From assembly GCA_015222355.1 (NCBI GenBank), contig JADFVC010000326.1, forward strand, positions 1 to 5,778: DNA of 5,778 nt, read 5' to 3'. Position numbers and translations under genes: made by a program. Position 1 is the stretch's first letter; every line of letters begins with the position of its first letter. Shown piece by piece: positions 1 through 5,726 of this stretch. This stretch comes from Chloroflexota bacterium (GTDB lineage Bacteria > Desulfobacterota > Desulfuromonadia > Desulfuromonadales > Geopsychrobacteraceae). The notes beneath the pieces are model-generated. The model searched no databases. It had not been told where the DNA came from and was given only the letters and a program-made list of their open reading frames with translations.

Positions 1-29
1 CACAACCCCTTGATTTCCTTGCCACGACG

Positions 30-57
30 AAAAATCCCGCGTTCCCGACTCGGAAAC
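30..57 (-). terminator. Weak candidate intrinsic terminator after the four-gene unit
   Basis: The third hairpin of the repeat array (57-41, seven pairs including one G-U) is followed on the minus strand by the spacer GCGGGA and a run of five T (34-30). The spacer between stem and T-run is longer than in a standard intrinsic terminator and the T-run is short. It could weakly end transcription of the upstream operon. No better terminator is visible between 1 and 126. Confidence 0.25.
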
Positions 58-133
58 CTACCAGTTCCCACCCGGAGTTTCCGAATGGGAACTAACTCGT
101 TTTCATCCGGAGTTTCCGGATAAACACTAACTC
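41..133 (-). repeat. Three tandem 35-nt-periodic hairpin repeats (REP-like array)
   Basis: Read on the minus strand, units begin at 133, 98 and 63. The first two share the linker GAGTTA and the apical block CGGAAACTCCGG, and match at 22 of 27 positions over 133-107 versus 98-72. Hairpin 1 (127-99) has 12 pairs plus one G-A mismatch. Hairpin 2 (92-64, extendable by A93-U63 and flanking G-U pairs) has 13 pairs. Both have an AAC triloop. Hairpin 3 (57-41) is shorter, with the stem GTTTCCG/CGGGAAC and an AGT triloop, and keeps the outer arms of hairpin 2. Differences between hairpins 1 and 2 are mostly compensated in the opposite arm. Several pairs are G-U only when read as minus-strand RNA. The array overlaps the stop codon of the upstream hydrolase gene. 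The function is unknown; it could be a REP-type mobile palindrome, an mRNA 3'-end stabiliser or a processing site. Confidence 0.75.
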
Positions 134-747
134 AAAAACGGATTGTAGAGCTTTTCCTGACCTATGGTTGTTGCCGGGCCGTGTCCCGGATGAACGACAG
201 TTTCATCCGGTAGGGGTAACAGTTGCTCACGGATACTGTCGATCAATTGTTGATGATCACCGCCCGGCAGATCAGTCCGCCCGATAGATCCGGCAAACAG
301 GGTGTCGCCGACAATCACCTGATCGGCGATCCGCAGGCAGATACCGCCCGGAGTATGCCCAGGGGTATGCAGCACATCAATCTGCAGTTCGCCCAGTTGT
401 AAACGTTCACCGCCAACCAGCAAGCGTTGCGGCGCCGGTGAAGTTTCGCTGGTTAAACCATAAATTGCCGCGTGTTCATTGGCAAGCTCAAGCAATGAGC
501 TGTCAGCCTGATGCAGCAAAAGTTCGGCCCCGGTCGCTTCAATCAGCTGTCGATTGCCACCGACATGGTCAAAGTGACCGTGCGTATTGATGACCATCGG
601 CAGGGTCAGATCATGCTTTTTCAATACTCCGAGAATCTGTTCAACGTCACCGCCCGGATCGATAACCACCGCCTGATGTGTAATATCGCAGCCGACAATA
701 TAACAATTGACCTGCAACGGCCCGGTCGGCAAGCTTTCCAGTATCAT
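127..747 (-). CDS. MBL-fold metallohydrolase, glyoxalase II-like
   Basis: This is a 206-aa cytoplasmic metallo-beta-lactamase-fold hydrolase. The binuclear metal site is complete: H56, H58, D60 and H61 in THGHFDH, H131 in TPGHTPGG, D148 in GDTLF, and H189 in HPGHGP. The GRTDLPGG block (156-163) is typical of the YcbL/GloC-type short glyoxalase II group. That group hydrolyses hydroxyacyl-glutathione or related thioesters and lacks the C-terminal substrate-binding domain of classical GloB (about 250 aa). The true substrate cannot be read from sequence; in anaerobes without glutathione it may be another thioester. No signal peptide is seen. The start ATG overlaps the stop of the upstream HD-domain gene as ATGA (747-744), with AGGGA 8 nt upstream, so translation is probably coupled. 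The TAG stop and last Ser codon lie inside the first unit of the downstream hairpin array. Alternatives such as a persulfide dioxygenase are less likely given the small size and GRTD motif. Confidence 0.93.
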   Translation of the reverse strand: MILESLPTGPLQVNCYIVGCDITHQAVVIDPGGDVEQILGVLKKHDLTLPMVINTHGHFDHVGGNRQLIEATGAELLLHQADSSLLELANEHAAIYGLTSETSPAPQRLLVGGERLQLGELQIDVLHTPGHTPGGICLRIADQVIVGDTLFAGSIGRTDLPGGDHQQLIDSIREQLLPLPDETVVHPGHGPATTIGQEKLYNPFLS

Positions 748-1880
748 GATTTCTTTCCCTTTTCGGTGATTGCTGAAAACAGATCGAGATTTTTTTCCTT
801 CAACTGTTCGGCCACTGTTGCCCCGAGCGGTTTATCATAACGCTTTTTTTCCGTTCTCAGGGGTTTGTTTCTCATAACCTTTTCAGTCTCTGTGACAGCG
901 GCAGTGACCGGCTCAACAGCGGCGGCCTCACCTAACTGTCCCTTATAAAAGTAACGATCATAAAGCCGGTGATAATTGGTCCAGTTCCCATCCCGGTTTG
1001 GCTCTTTGTCGATATGGGTCTGGATGCCGTTAATTTTCGAATCGAGGTCATCAATAAAACTCAGGACCACCGCTTCAAGAAATTTCGGTCGTTTCGGTGA
1101 ACCGAATTCATACTGGCCATGATGAGACAAAAGGAGATGTTTGAGCATAACCAAAAGCTGCTCGGGAAAGTCAGGAATATTGCGCGCACGATCCTCTATC
1201 ATCTGCACACCGATGACGATGTGACCGAGCAATTTCCCCTGGTCGGTATAATCGAAAGAACGCCGGTATGACAGTTCCTCCACCTTACCGACATCATGCA
1301 GCAGGGCACCCGCAATCAGCAGATCACGATTCACCTGCGGATAACGTTTGGCCGTATCGCCGGCTAATGCCGCAACCGCCAATGAGTGCTCCAAGAGCCC
1401 GCCAAGATAGACATGATGCATCCCCTTTGCAGCGGGCGCCTGACTGTAACCTGTATAAAACTCCGGATCATCGAAAAAAGAGCGTAGCAGAGCCTCAATA
1501 TGCCTATCCTGCACAGCTGCCAGCAATGCCTCCAGTTCTTCGCGCATCTCCTGTGCATCACGTTTTGAAACCGGCAGGAAATCGGCAAGGTCAACCGCAG
1601 ACTCATTCACCCGGCGCAGGTCCTGCACGATCAACTGCATTTTCCCCAGATAGACACTCGCCTTGGCGGTCACCTGGACAAAATCGTCCTTCTCAAAATA
1701 GCTGGAAAACTGATCGACCCGATCCCAGATGCGAGCCTCAACCTCACCACTGCGGTCCATCAGCTTCAAAGTCATATAAGGTTTGCCATTTTTGGCCATG
1801 GCGGTAATTTTGTCCCGCACCAAAAAGATCGATTCCAGCTGATCCCGTTCGCGGATCTGTTCAACGTAAATCTGTTTCAA
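744..1880 (-). CDS. yhaM: OB-fold/HD-domain 3'-5' exoribonuclease, YhaM family
   Basis: This 378-aa cytoplasmic protein has an N-terminal OB-fold nucleic-acid-binding domain (about 12-95) and a metal-dependent HD phosphohydrolase domain (about 150-290). Visible metal and active-site motifs are HHVYLGGLLEHS (H155, H156, H165), HDVGK (H195, D196), GHIVIG (H220), SHHGQ (H253, H254) and the late DDLD (277-280). This is the pattern of Bacillus YhaM, a 3'-5' exoribonuclease that also acts on some DNA. RNA turnover is therefore the expected role, by family and not from data here. The start is TTG: GAGGG (1889-1885) lies just upstream, the product opens MKQIYVEQ as family members do, and the next in-frame Met is residue 28. 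It begins 12 bp after the flavoprotein gene and overlaps the next gene by 4 bp. A tail of about 60 residues (318-378), first Ala/Val/Glu-rich and then Lys/Arg-rich, goes beyond the roughly 314-aa Bacillus protein. Confidence 0.93.
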   Translation of the reverse strand: MKQIYVEQIRERDQLESIFLVRDKITAMAKNGKPYMTLKLMDRSGEVEARIWDRVDQFSSYFEKDDFVQVTAKASVYLGKMQLIVQDLRRVNESAVDLADFLPVSKRDAQEMREELEALLAAVQDRHIEALLRSFFDDPEFYTGYSQAPAAKGMHHVYLGGLLEHSLAVAALAGDTAKRYPQVNRDLLIAGALLHDVGKVEELSYRRSFDYTDQGKLLGHIVIGVQMIEDRARNIPDFPEQLLVMLKHLLLSHHGQYEFGSPKRPKFLEAVVLSFIDDLDSKINGIQTHIDKEPNRDGNWTNYHRLYDRYFYKGQLGEAAAVEPVTAAVTETEKVMRNKPLRTEKKRYDKPLGATVAEQLKEKNLDLFSAITEKGKKS

Positions 1881-1884
1881 AACA

Positions 1885-1889
1885 CCCTC
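1885..1889 (-). promoter_or_regulatory. Ribosome binding site for a TTG start
   Basis: GAGGG on the minus strand lies 4 nt before the TTG at 1880-1878, inside the 12-bp gap after the flavoprotein gene. It supports the non-ATG start, since no ATG lies in frame between the preceding stop codon and residue 28. A TTG start combined with close spacing suggests modest, partly coupled translation. Confidence 0.6.
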
Positions 1890-1892
1890 TTT

Positions 1893-3473
1893 TCAAGTTT
1901 TATGGTCTCGCAGAAGACTCTCTGCCACCTTGAGCCCATCAATGGCAGCACTCATAATACCACCGGCATAACCAGCGCCCTCCCCGGCCGGATAGAGTCC
2001 AGGATGGCTGACCGATTCGTGTTGGGCATTCCGTAGAATGCGCAACGGTGCCGAAGTCCGTGTTTCCACACCGGTCAAGATCGCTTCAGAACCGACAAAG
2101 CCGCGCATGCGACGGTTGAAAATCGGCAACGCCTGACGTAGCTCGGCAACGACAAAACCGGGCAGGCAATCGGCCAGATCGGCAGGGGCCACGCCGGGCA
2201 AACAGGTCGAACTCAACTGACCGCCATGCCCCTGCAGAAACTCCAGCAATGGCTGTGCCGGCACCGACCAATCCCCACCTCCAGCCAGAAAAGCAGCTTG
2301 TTCCCAGTGCCGTTGGAAACGCACCCCTGCCAAGGGATCATCCCCGTCAAAATCCTCCGGACGGACCGAAACCACCAGTGCACTGTTCGAATAATTACCG
2401 TCACGACGGAAATTACTCATCCCGTTAACAACAATACCACCGGCCTCGGAAGCCGCATTGACGACCATCCCCCCCGGACACATACAGAATGAGTAAACTC
2501 CGCGACCGCTCTGCTGATTATTCCAGGCGAGACGATACTCGGCCGCCGGTAATTGCGGATGGCTTTTCATACCGTACTGAATGCTGTTGATCAGTTCAAG
2601 AGGATGTTCCACCCGGACACCGATAGCAAAAGGTTTCGACTCGATCTTCACCCCGGCATCATACAGCATGGAATAGGTGTCACGGGCACTGTGCCCCACC
2701 GCTAAAACAAGCTGTTCAGATTCGACAAATTCCTGATCGTTCAACCGGCAACCGCAAAGCTGCCCGCGGGAAACCTCCAGACCGGTCAGACGTGTCGAAT
2801 AACGGATATCGACACCCAGAGATAAAAGCTGCCGGCGAAAATTAATCAGCACCACGCGCAAACGGTCCGACCCGATATGCGGCTTGGCCTGACGGAGTAT
2901 CTCTTCCGGAGCCCCGAAAGCCACCAATCGTTCCAGAACCTGACGCGTTAATGGGTGATTGAGTCGACTGGTTAATTTACCGTCGGAAAAAGCTCCGGCG
3001 CCCCCTTCGCCAAACTGGATATTACTCTCAGCATCGAATATTTTTTGTTGCCAGAAGTTACGAACGTCCTGCAAGCGTGCTGCAACCGGCTTGCCGCGCT
3101 CAACAAGAGTGACTGAAACACCGGATTCCGCCAGTCTCAGTGCCGCAAAGAGTCCGGCCGGCCCCATCCCGACCACCACCACTTGCAGATTTTTTGCGAG
3201 CAACCTGACATCCGCTGTGGCGGTTTTCTCGACAACGGTCAGGCAGTGATTTTCCTTCTGCATCGGCAACAAAGAAACGGGATTGATGACTGTGAAATCG
3301 ACCGTGTAAACACGCAAGACATCCGGCTTACGACGGGCATCTATCCCTTTACGAACAATTTTCCAATCGACAATATCGGTAACGGGGATATTCAGCAGTA
3401 GAGCAACTTTTTCGGCAAGCTGATATTCTTCTTCACCAAGTCGCAAAGGGATTTCACGAAGACGAAAAGTCAT
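1893..3473 (-). CDS. NAD(P)/FAD-dependent dehydrogenase, COG2509-like
   Basis: This 526-aa cytoplasmic flavoprotein has an N-terminal domain of about 90 residues with the family signature RKGIDARRKPD (41-51). A Rossmann FAD-binding fold follows: GMGPAG (102-107) and the acidic residue ending the second strand, E125 in LVERG. Further conserved blocks are NIQFGEGGAGAFSDGKL (151-167), AVGHSARDT (258-266), YSFCMCPGG (327-335, with C330 and C332) and GVETRTSAP (468-476). The C-terminal FAD-contact block GEGAGYAGGIMSAA (497-510) completes it. The length matches the family, and nothing is truncated. The family is widespread in anaerobes but its physiological substrate is not established, so I assign no reaction beyond FAD-dependent redox chemistry. 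The start ATG lies 3 bp after the kinase stop codon. No purine-rich ribosome site precedes it (the sequence there is pyrimidine-rich), so translation probably depends on the kinase gene. Confidence 0.92.
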   Translation of the reverse strand: MTFRLREIPLRLGEEEYQLAEKVALLLNIPVTDIVDWKIVRKGIDARRKPDVLRVYTVDFTVINPVSLLPMQKENHCLTVVEKTATADVRLLAKNLQVVVVGMGPAGLFAALRLAESGVSVTLVERGKPVAARLQDVRNFWQQKIFDAESNIQFGEGGAGAFSDGKLTSRLNHPLTRQVLERLVAFGAPEEILRQAKPHIGSDRLRVVLINFRRQLLSLGVDIRYSTRLTGLEVSRGQLCGCRLNDQEFVESEQLVLAVGHSARDTYSMLYDAGVKIESKPFAIGVRVEHPLELINSIQYGMKSHPQLPAAEYRLAWNNQQSGRGVYSFCMCPGGMVVNAASEAGGIVVNGMSNFRRDGNYSNSALVVSVRPEDFDGDDPLAGVRFQRHWEQAAFLAGGGDWSVPAQPLLEFLQGHGGQLSSTCLPGVAPADLADCLPGFVVAELRQALPIFNRRMRGFVGSEAILTGVETRTSAPLRILRNAQHESVSHPGLYPAGEGAGYAGGIMSAAIDGLKVAESLLRDHKT

Positions 3474-3476
3474 AGA

Positions 3477-4679
3477 TCAATGGACGGAGGCCGGCAATAA
3501 AGGAAGTTCCATCCTAAAAGTCGCACCTTCCCCCTGGTTGTTGTCAACCCTGATTTTGCCGCCACAGCTCTTCACAATACGCAAAACAACGGAAAGTCCG
3601 AAACCGGTCCCTTTCTCTTTGGTGGTAAAGAATGGCTCAAAAATTCGCGCCATATTCTCCTGAGGAATTCCTTGTCCAGTATCAGAAACACTGATTTTGA
3701 TGGATTCGGCGCTACCCTCCATGGAGATACCGAGACAACCACCGGTCGGCATTTCATACAGGGCATTGCCTATAAGGTTGGTAAAAATCTGCTCCATTTC
3801 CAGAGGGTCACCCTCGATCATCGGAGCCTGGGCATCAAGCCGACAATTCACTTTAATGTTCTGTGCATTAATTTTGACTTTATAATTTGTTAATACCTGC
3901 GTGATGATCTCGGTCAGGTCGACCCGGTTCTTTTCTTTACCATCCCCCTTACTGGCGGCCAGCATCTGCATCAGGATATGGTCGATCCGCTCAACTTCCT
4001 GGGTGATTTTTTTAACATATCCACGGTTTTCTTTATCCAACCCGGGGACAGATTGGAGAATTTCGGCAAACAGGTTGATAGAATTCAGAGGATTACGAAT
4101 TTCATGTGCCATCCCTGCTGAGATATGACCGAGGGTGGCAAGCTTTTCCGCCTGGATAATCTCTTTGTGCGCAAGCTCCAACTCACGGCTTTTGCTGACG
4201 ACCCGCTCTTCCAACTCCCTGTTCCACTCCTCGATTTCACGTTGCAGAAATTCCCGCTCTGTCAATAACTGGCGATTTTCAATTTCTATCTTGCGGAAAG
4301 ACAAGACAGAATCAATGCGCTTCTGAAGATCCTGATTGGAGAACGGCTTCTGCAGGTAATCACAGGCACCAGCCTTCATCAACTCGACAGCAACCTCTTC
4401 ACTCCCCTTACCGGTAAACATTATGACATAGGTATCCGGATTATTTTCCCGGATGGCCTTGAGCGCATCGAGGCCGTTCATAACCGGCATCATATAATCG
4501 AGCAGAACCAATGCAGGTTCGTGCTCCCTGACTATCTGTACGCATTCTTCGCCATTGCGTGCAACCAGGACTTCAAAGCCCCGCTTCTTCAACAACAGTG
4601 AAATCAACTCCAGGATGACATTTTCATCATCCGTCAGCAGGATTTTTTCACCGGCAAACCGGCTTTGACTGATGGCCAT
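3477..4679 (-). CDS. Receiver-histidine kinase fusion (soluble hybrid sensor)
   Basis: This 400-aa cytoplasmic signalling protein has no transmembrane segment. The N-terminal receiver (about 11-127) keeps its acidic pair D17/D18, phospho-acceptor D61, T89 and K111. A charged, probably coiled-coil linker (about 128-180) leads to the HisKA domain with AHEIRNPLNSI (phospho-accepting H192). The ATPase domain shows an N-box around N301/N305, a G1 box DTGQGIP (D333), an F-box FEPFFTTK and a G2 box GTGFGLS (357-363). All catalytic parts are intact, so it should autophosphorylate and be modulated by its own receiver. There is no Hpt or output domain. I chose the ATG at 4679, which gives MAISQSRF. A longer in-frame GTG at 4751 exists, but it sits at the edge of the terminator hairpin and upstream of the apparent promoter. 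The ribosome site is weak (AAAGAG, 6 nt spacing). It is the first gene of the four-gene unit. The partner is unknown; the orphan receiver at 5668-5267 is the nearest candidate. Confidence 0.93.
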   Translation of the reverse strand: MAISQSRFAGEKILLTDDENVILELISLLLKKRGFEVLVARNGEECVQIVREHEPALVLLDYMMPVMNGLDALKAIRENNPDTYVIMFTGKGSEEVAVELMKAGACDYLQKPFSNQDLQKRIDSVLSFRKIEIENRQLLTEREFLQREIEEWNRELEERVVSKSRELELAHKEIIQAEKLATLGHISAGMAHEIRNPLNSINLFAEILQSVPGLDKENRGYVKKITQEVERIDHILMQMLAASKGDGKEKNRVDLTEIITQVLTNYKVKINAQNIKVNCRLDAQAPMIEGDPLEMEQIFTNLIGNALYEMPTGGCLGISMEGSAESIKISVSDTGQGIPQENMARIFEPFFTTKEKGTGFGLSVVLRIVKSCGGKIRVDNNQGEGATFRMELPLLPASVH

Positions 4680-4715
4680 ACATTGCTCTTTTTCTGGATA
4701 ATATGAGTTCCGGGC

Positions 4716-4744
4716 AGGATACCCTTGGTTGGCGGTTTTGACAA
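4716..4744 (-). promoter_or_regulatory. Sigma70-like promoter for the kinase operon
   Basis: On the minus strand TTGTCA (4744-4739, five of six matches to the -35 consensus) is followed after 17 nt by TATCCT (4721-4716, four of six to the -10 consensus). It lies just past the terminator of the preceding unit and would start transcripts near 4709, about 30 nt before the ATG at 4679. A nearby TATTAT (4703-4698) is a better -10 box but lacks a matching -35. Confidence 0.5.
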
Positions 4745-4750
4745 GAGTCA

Positions 4751-4793
4751 CGAAAACTAAAAAACAGCCGGCTTGGCTGTTTTTTAGTTTTCG
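4751..4793 (-). terminator. Bidirectional intrinsic terminator, 19-bp perfect stem
   Basis: Arms 4751-4769 and 4775-4793 are exact reverse complements around a 5-nt loop. The core AACAGCC/GGCTGTT is flanked by A-runs on one side and T-runs on the other, so each strand presents a GC stem followed by TTTTTT. On the minus strand it lies 18 bp beyond the uspA stop codon and should end the receiver-uspA transcript. By symmetry it would also stop plus-strand transcription entering from the kinase gene. Confidence 0.9.
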
Positions 4794-4811
4794 TTTATTC
4801 CTCAGATATAT

Positions 4812-5264
4812 TTAAGACTCATCCTCAAGGCGCACGGTTAATACCGGCAGTTTTGACTTTCTCACAACCCTTTCTGCGGTACTTCCAAACAGGACATGAT
4901 CCAAGCCGGCTCGCCCGTGCGTTCCCAAAACGATGAGCTCTGCTCCTTTGAGCTCAGCCTGAGAGATAATTTCATTGTACGAAATCCCGGGAACAATCAT
5001 GGATTCATAATTCTCAAAACCAATGGTGTGCTGACGACAGAAACTTTCCATCATCTTTTTTGCCCCCTCTTCTATTTCCTCTTCCAGTTTCTCAAATGAA
5101 ATATGCGGGACATAAAAACCGCGCAGATCAACCGGTTCATTGATCACATGCAGGATGATCAAGTGGGCAGAAAATTTCTTCGCCAACGACAACGCCGACT
5201 GAAACGCGTTAACAGAGCTATCGGAGAAATCAACGGCGACCAGAATAGTTGAAAAATCTTTCAT
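4812..5264 (-). CDS. Universal stress protein, UspA family
   Basis: This 150-aa single-domain cytoplasmic Usp protein has the usual length. It opens with the strand and acidic residue FSTILVAVDFS (D12), which in the family contacts the nucleotide. It carries the complete ATP-binding signature G-x2-G-x9-G-S (G114, G117, G127, S128) in GTHGRAGLDHVLFGS, so it belongs to the ATP-binding subgroup and not the UspA subgroup that lacks this motif. It ends with the expected strand KLPVLTV. Members bind ATP as dimers and support survival in stress or growth arrest; the specific role here cannot be deduced. The start ATG is preceded by AGGAGG at 5 nt spacing, the strongest ribosome site in the window. 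That site is formed by the last two codons of the receiver gene, which ends 2 bp before this start. A terminator lies 18 bp downstream. Confidence 0.95.
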   Translation of the reverse strand: MKDFSTILVAVDFSDSSVNAFQSALSLAKKFSAHLIILHVINEPVDLRGFYVPHISFEKLEEEIEEGAKKMMESFCRQHTIGFENYESMIVPGISYNEIISQAELKGAELIVLGTHGRAGLDHVLFGSTAERVVRKSKLPVLTVRLEDES

Positions 5265-5266
5265 AC

Positions 5267-5668
5267 TTACCTCCTGTCAGTTCCAAGTTTCAAATTGGCT
5301 CTTCGTGGTTCTCTGCCGAAAATCCGTCCGATAACCACTTTGAGCTCATCCAGTTTAACCGGTTTATTGAGGTACTCAAAAGCTCCCAGATTCATCGCCT
5401 CAAGATAGGATTCCACCCCTCCGTAAGCAGTGACCATGATGACATTAACAGCCGGGTAATGACGATTCAATTCTCGCAGAAACACCAAACCGTTCATTTC
5501 CGGCATATTGATGTCGGTAATCACCAGATCCACGGCATGTCGGTTCAAATATTCCAAGGCTTCATAGCCATTAGCGGCAGTCGCAACGTGAAAACCATCT
5601 CGACTGAGCAATGTCTTTAGACCGATGCGGGCATTCTCTTCATCATCAACAATTAAAACTCGTTCCAT
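5267..5668 (-). CDS. Stand-alone response regulator receiver (CheY-like)
   Basis: This 133-aa protein is made only of a receiver domain, with acidic residues D8/D9, phospho-acceptor D52 in ITDINMPEMNG, T80 and K102 in NKPV. The segment TAYGGVESYLEAMNLGAFEY (80-99) resembles receivers of NtrC-like regulators, but no AAA+ or DNA-binding domain follows; the last 15 residues are a basic tail. It therefore probably acts by protein-protein contact or as a phosphate relay. I chose the ATG at 5668 (MERVLIVDDE). It has AGGAAG ending 4 nt upstream, whereas an in-frame TTG six codons earlier would place that ribosome site inside the gene and has none of its own. It is the first gene of a two-gene unit with uspA. 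No kinase is adjacent in the same unit; the kinase fusion at 4679-3477 is the nearest candidate partner, and that pairing is inferred from proximity only. Confidence 0.92.
   Translation of the reverse strand: MERVLIVDDEENARIGLKTLLSRDGFHVATAANGYEALEYLNRHAVDLVITDINMPEMNGLVFLRELNRHYPAVNVIMVTAYGGVESYLEAMNLGAFEYLNKPVKLDELKVVIGRIFGREPRRANLKLGTDRR
5270..5275 (-). promoter_or_regulatory. Consensus ribosome binding site inside the receiver gene end
   Basis: AGGAGG on the minus strand encodes the two terminal Arg residues of the receiver protein (R132, R133) and serves as a full Shine-Dalgarno sequence, 5 nt before the uspA ATG. Ribosomes finishing the receiver gene pass directly over it. This implies that uspA translation is strong and linked to that of the receiver. 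Confidence 0.8.
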
Positions 5669-5672
5669 ACCA

Positions 5673-5678
5673 CTTCCT
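5673..5678 (-). promoter_or_regulatory. Ribosome binding site that sets the receiver gene start
   Basis: AGGAAG on the minus strand, with its AGGA core 6 nt before the ATG at 5668, selects this start over the upstream in-frame TTG at 5686. The site would otherwise be read as coding sequence for Gly-Ser. Confidence 0.7.
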
Positions 5679-5685
5679 AAAAGCA

Positions 5686-5726
5686 ATGCGTATAGTTAGT
5701 ACCATGTAAACCATAAACTAACGCAT
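5686..5726. repeat. Imperfect inverted repeat upstream of the receiver gene
   Basis: The arms ATGCG-TTAGT and ACTAA-CGCAT pair over ten positions if five extra bases (TATAG) in the left arm are looped out. The spacer of about 16 bases contains ATGGT twice on the minus strand (ATGGTTTACATGGT). The repeat sits 18-58 bp before the receiver start, where a promoter or operator would be expected, but no well-spaced promoter pair is clear. It may be a regulator-binding site, a leader structure or chance. Confidence 0.3.

Noticed and set aside
1..40. Possible feature at the left edge.
   Set aside because: Apart from the short T-run noted with the candidate terminator, I see no gene, promoter or repeat in these bases.
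41..133. CRISPR-like array.
   Set aside because: The 35-nt period consists of hairpin repeats with 6-nt linkers and no unique spacers, only three units are present, and no cas gene is seen.
511..840. Plus-strand open frame of 109 codons across the MBL/HD gene junction.
   Set aside because: It is antisense to two conserved genes with complete catalytic motifs, and its product has no recognisable features.
1268..1807. Long plus-strand open frame (179 codons) opposite the YhaM-type gene.
   Set aside because: The predicted product is rich in Pro, His, Arg and Ser with no domain, and it lies opposite a well-supported conserved gene. It is a shadow frame.
4680..4751. A 24-residue N-terminal extension of the kinase starting at a GTG codon (4751).
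   Set aside because: The GTG forms the edge of the terminator stem, lies upstream of the apparent promoter and has no ribosome site. The ATG at 4679 gives a normal receiver N-terminus.
5689..5717. TTTATG-17-TATACG as a promoter for the receiver gene, or TTTACA (5710-5705) as a -35 box.
   Set aside because: The first pair matches only three of six at -35. The second has no -10 box at proper spacing (TATACG is only 10 nt away).
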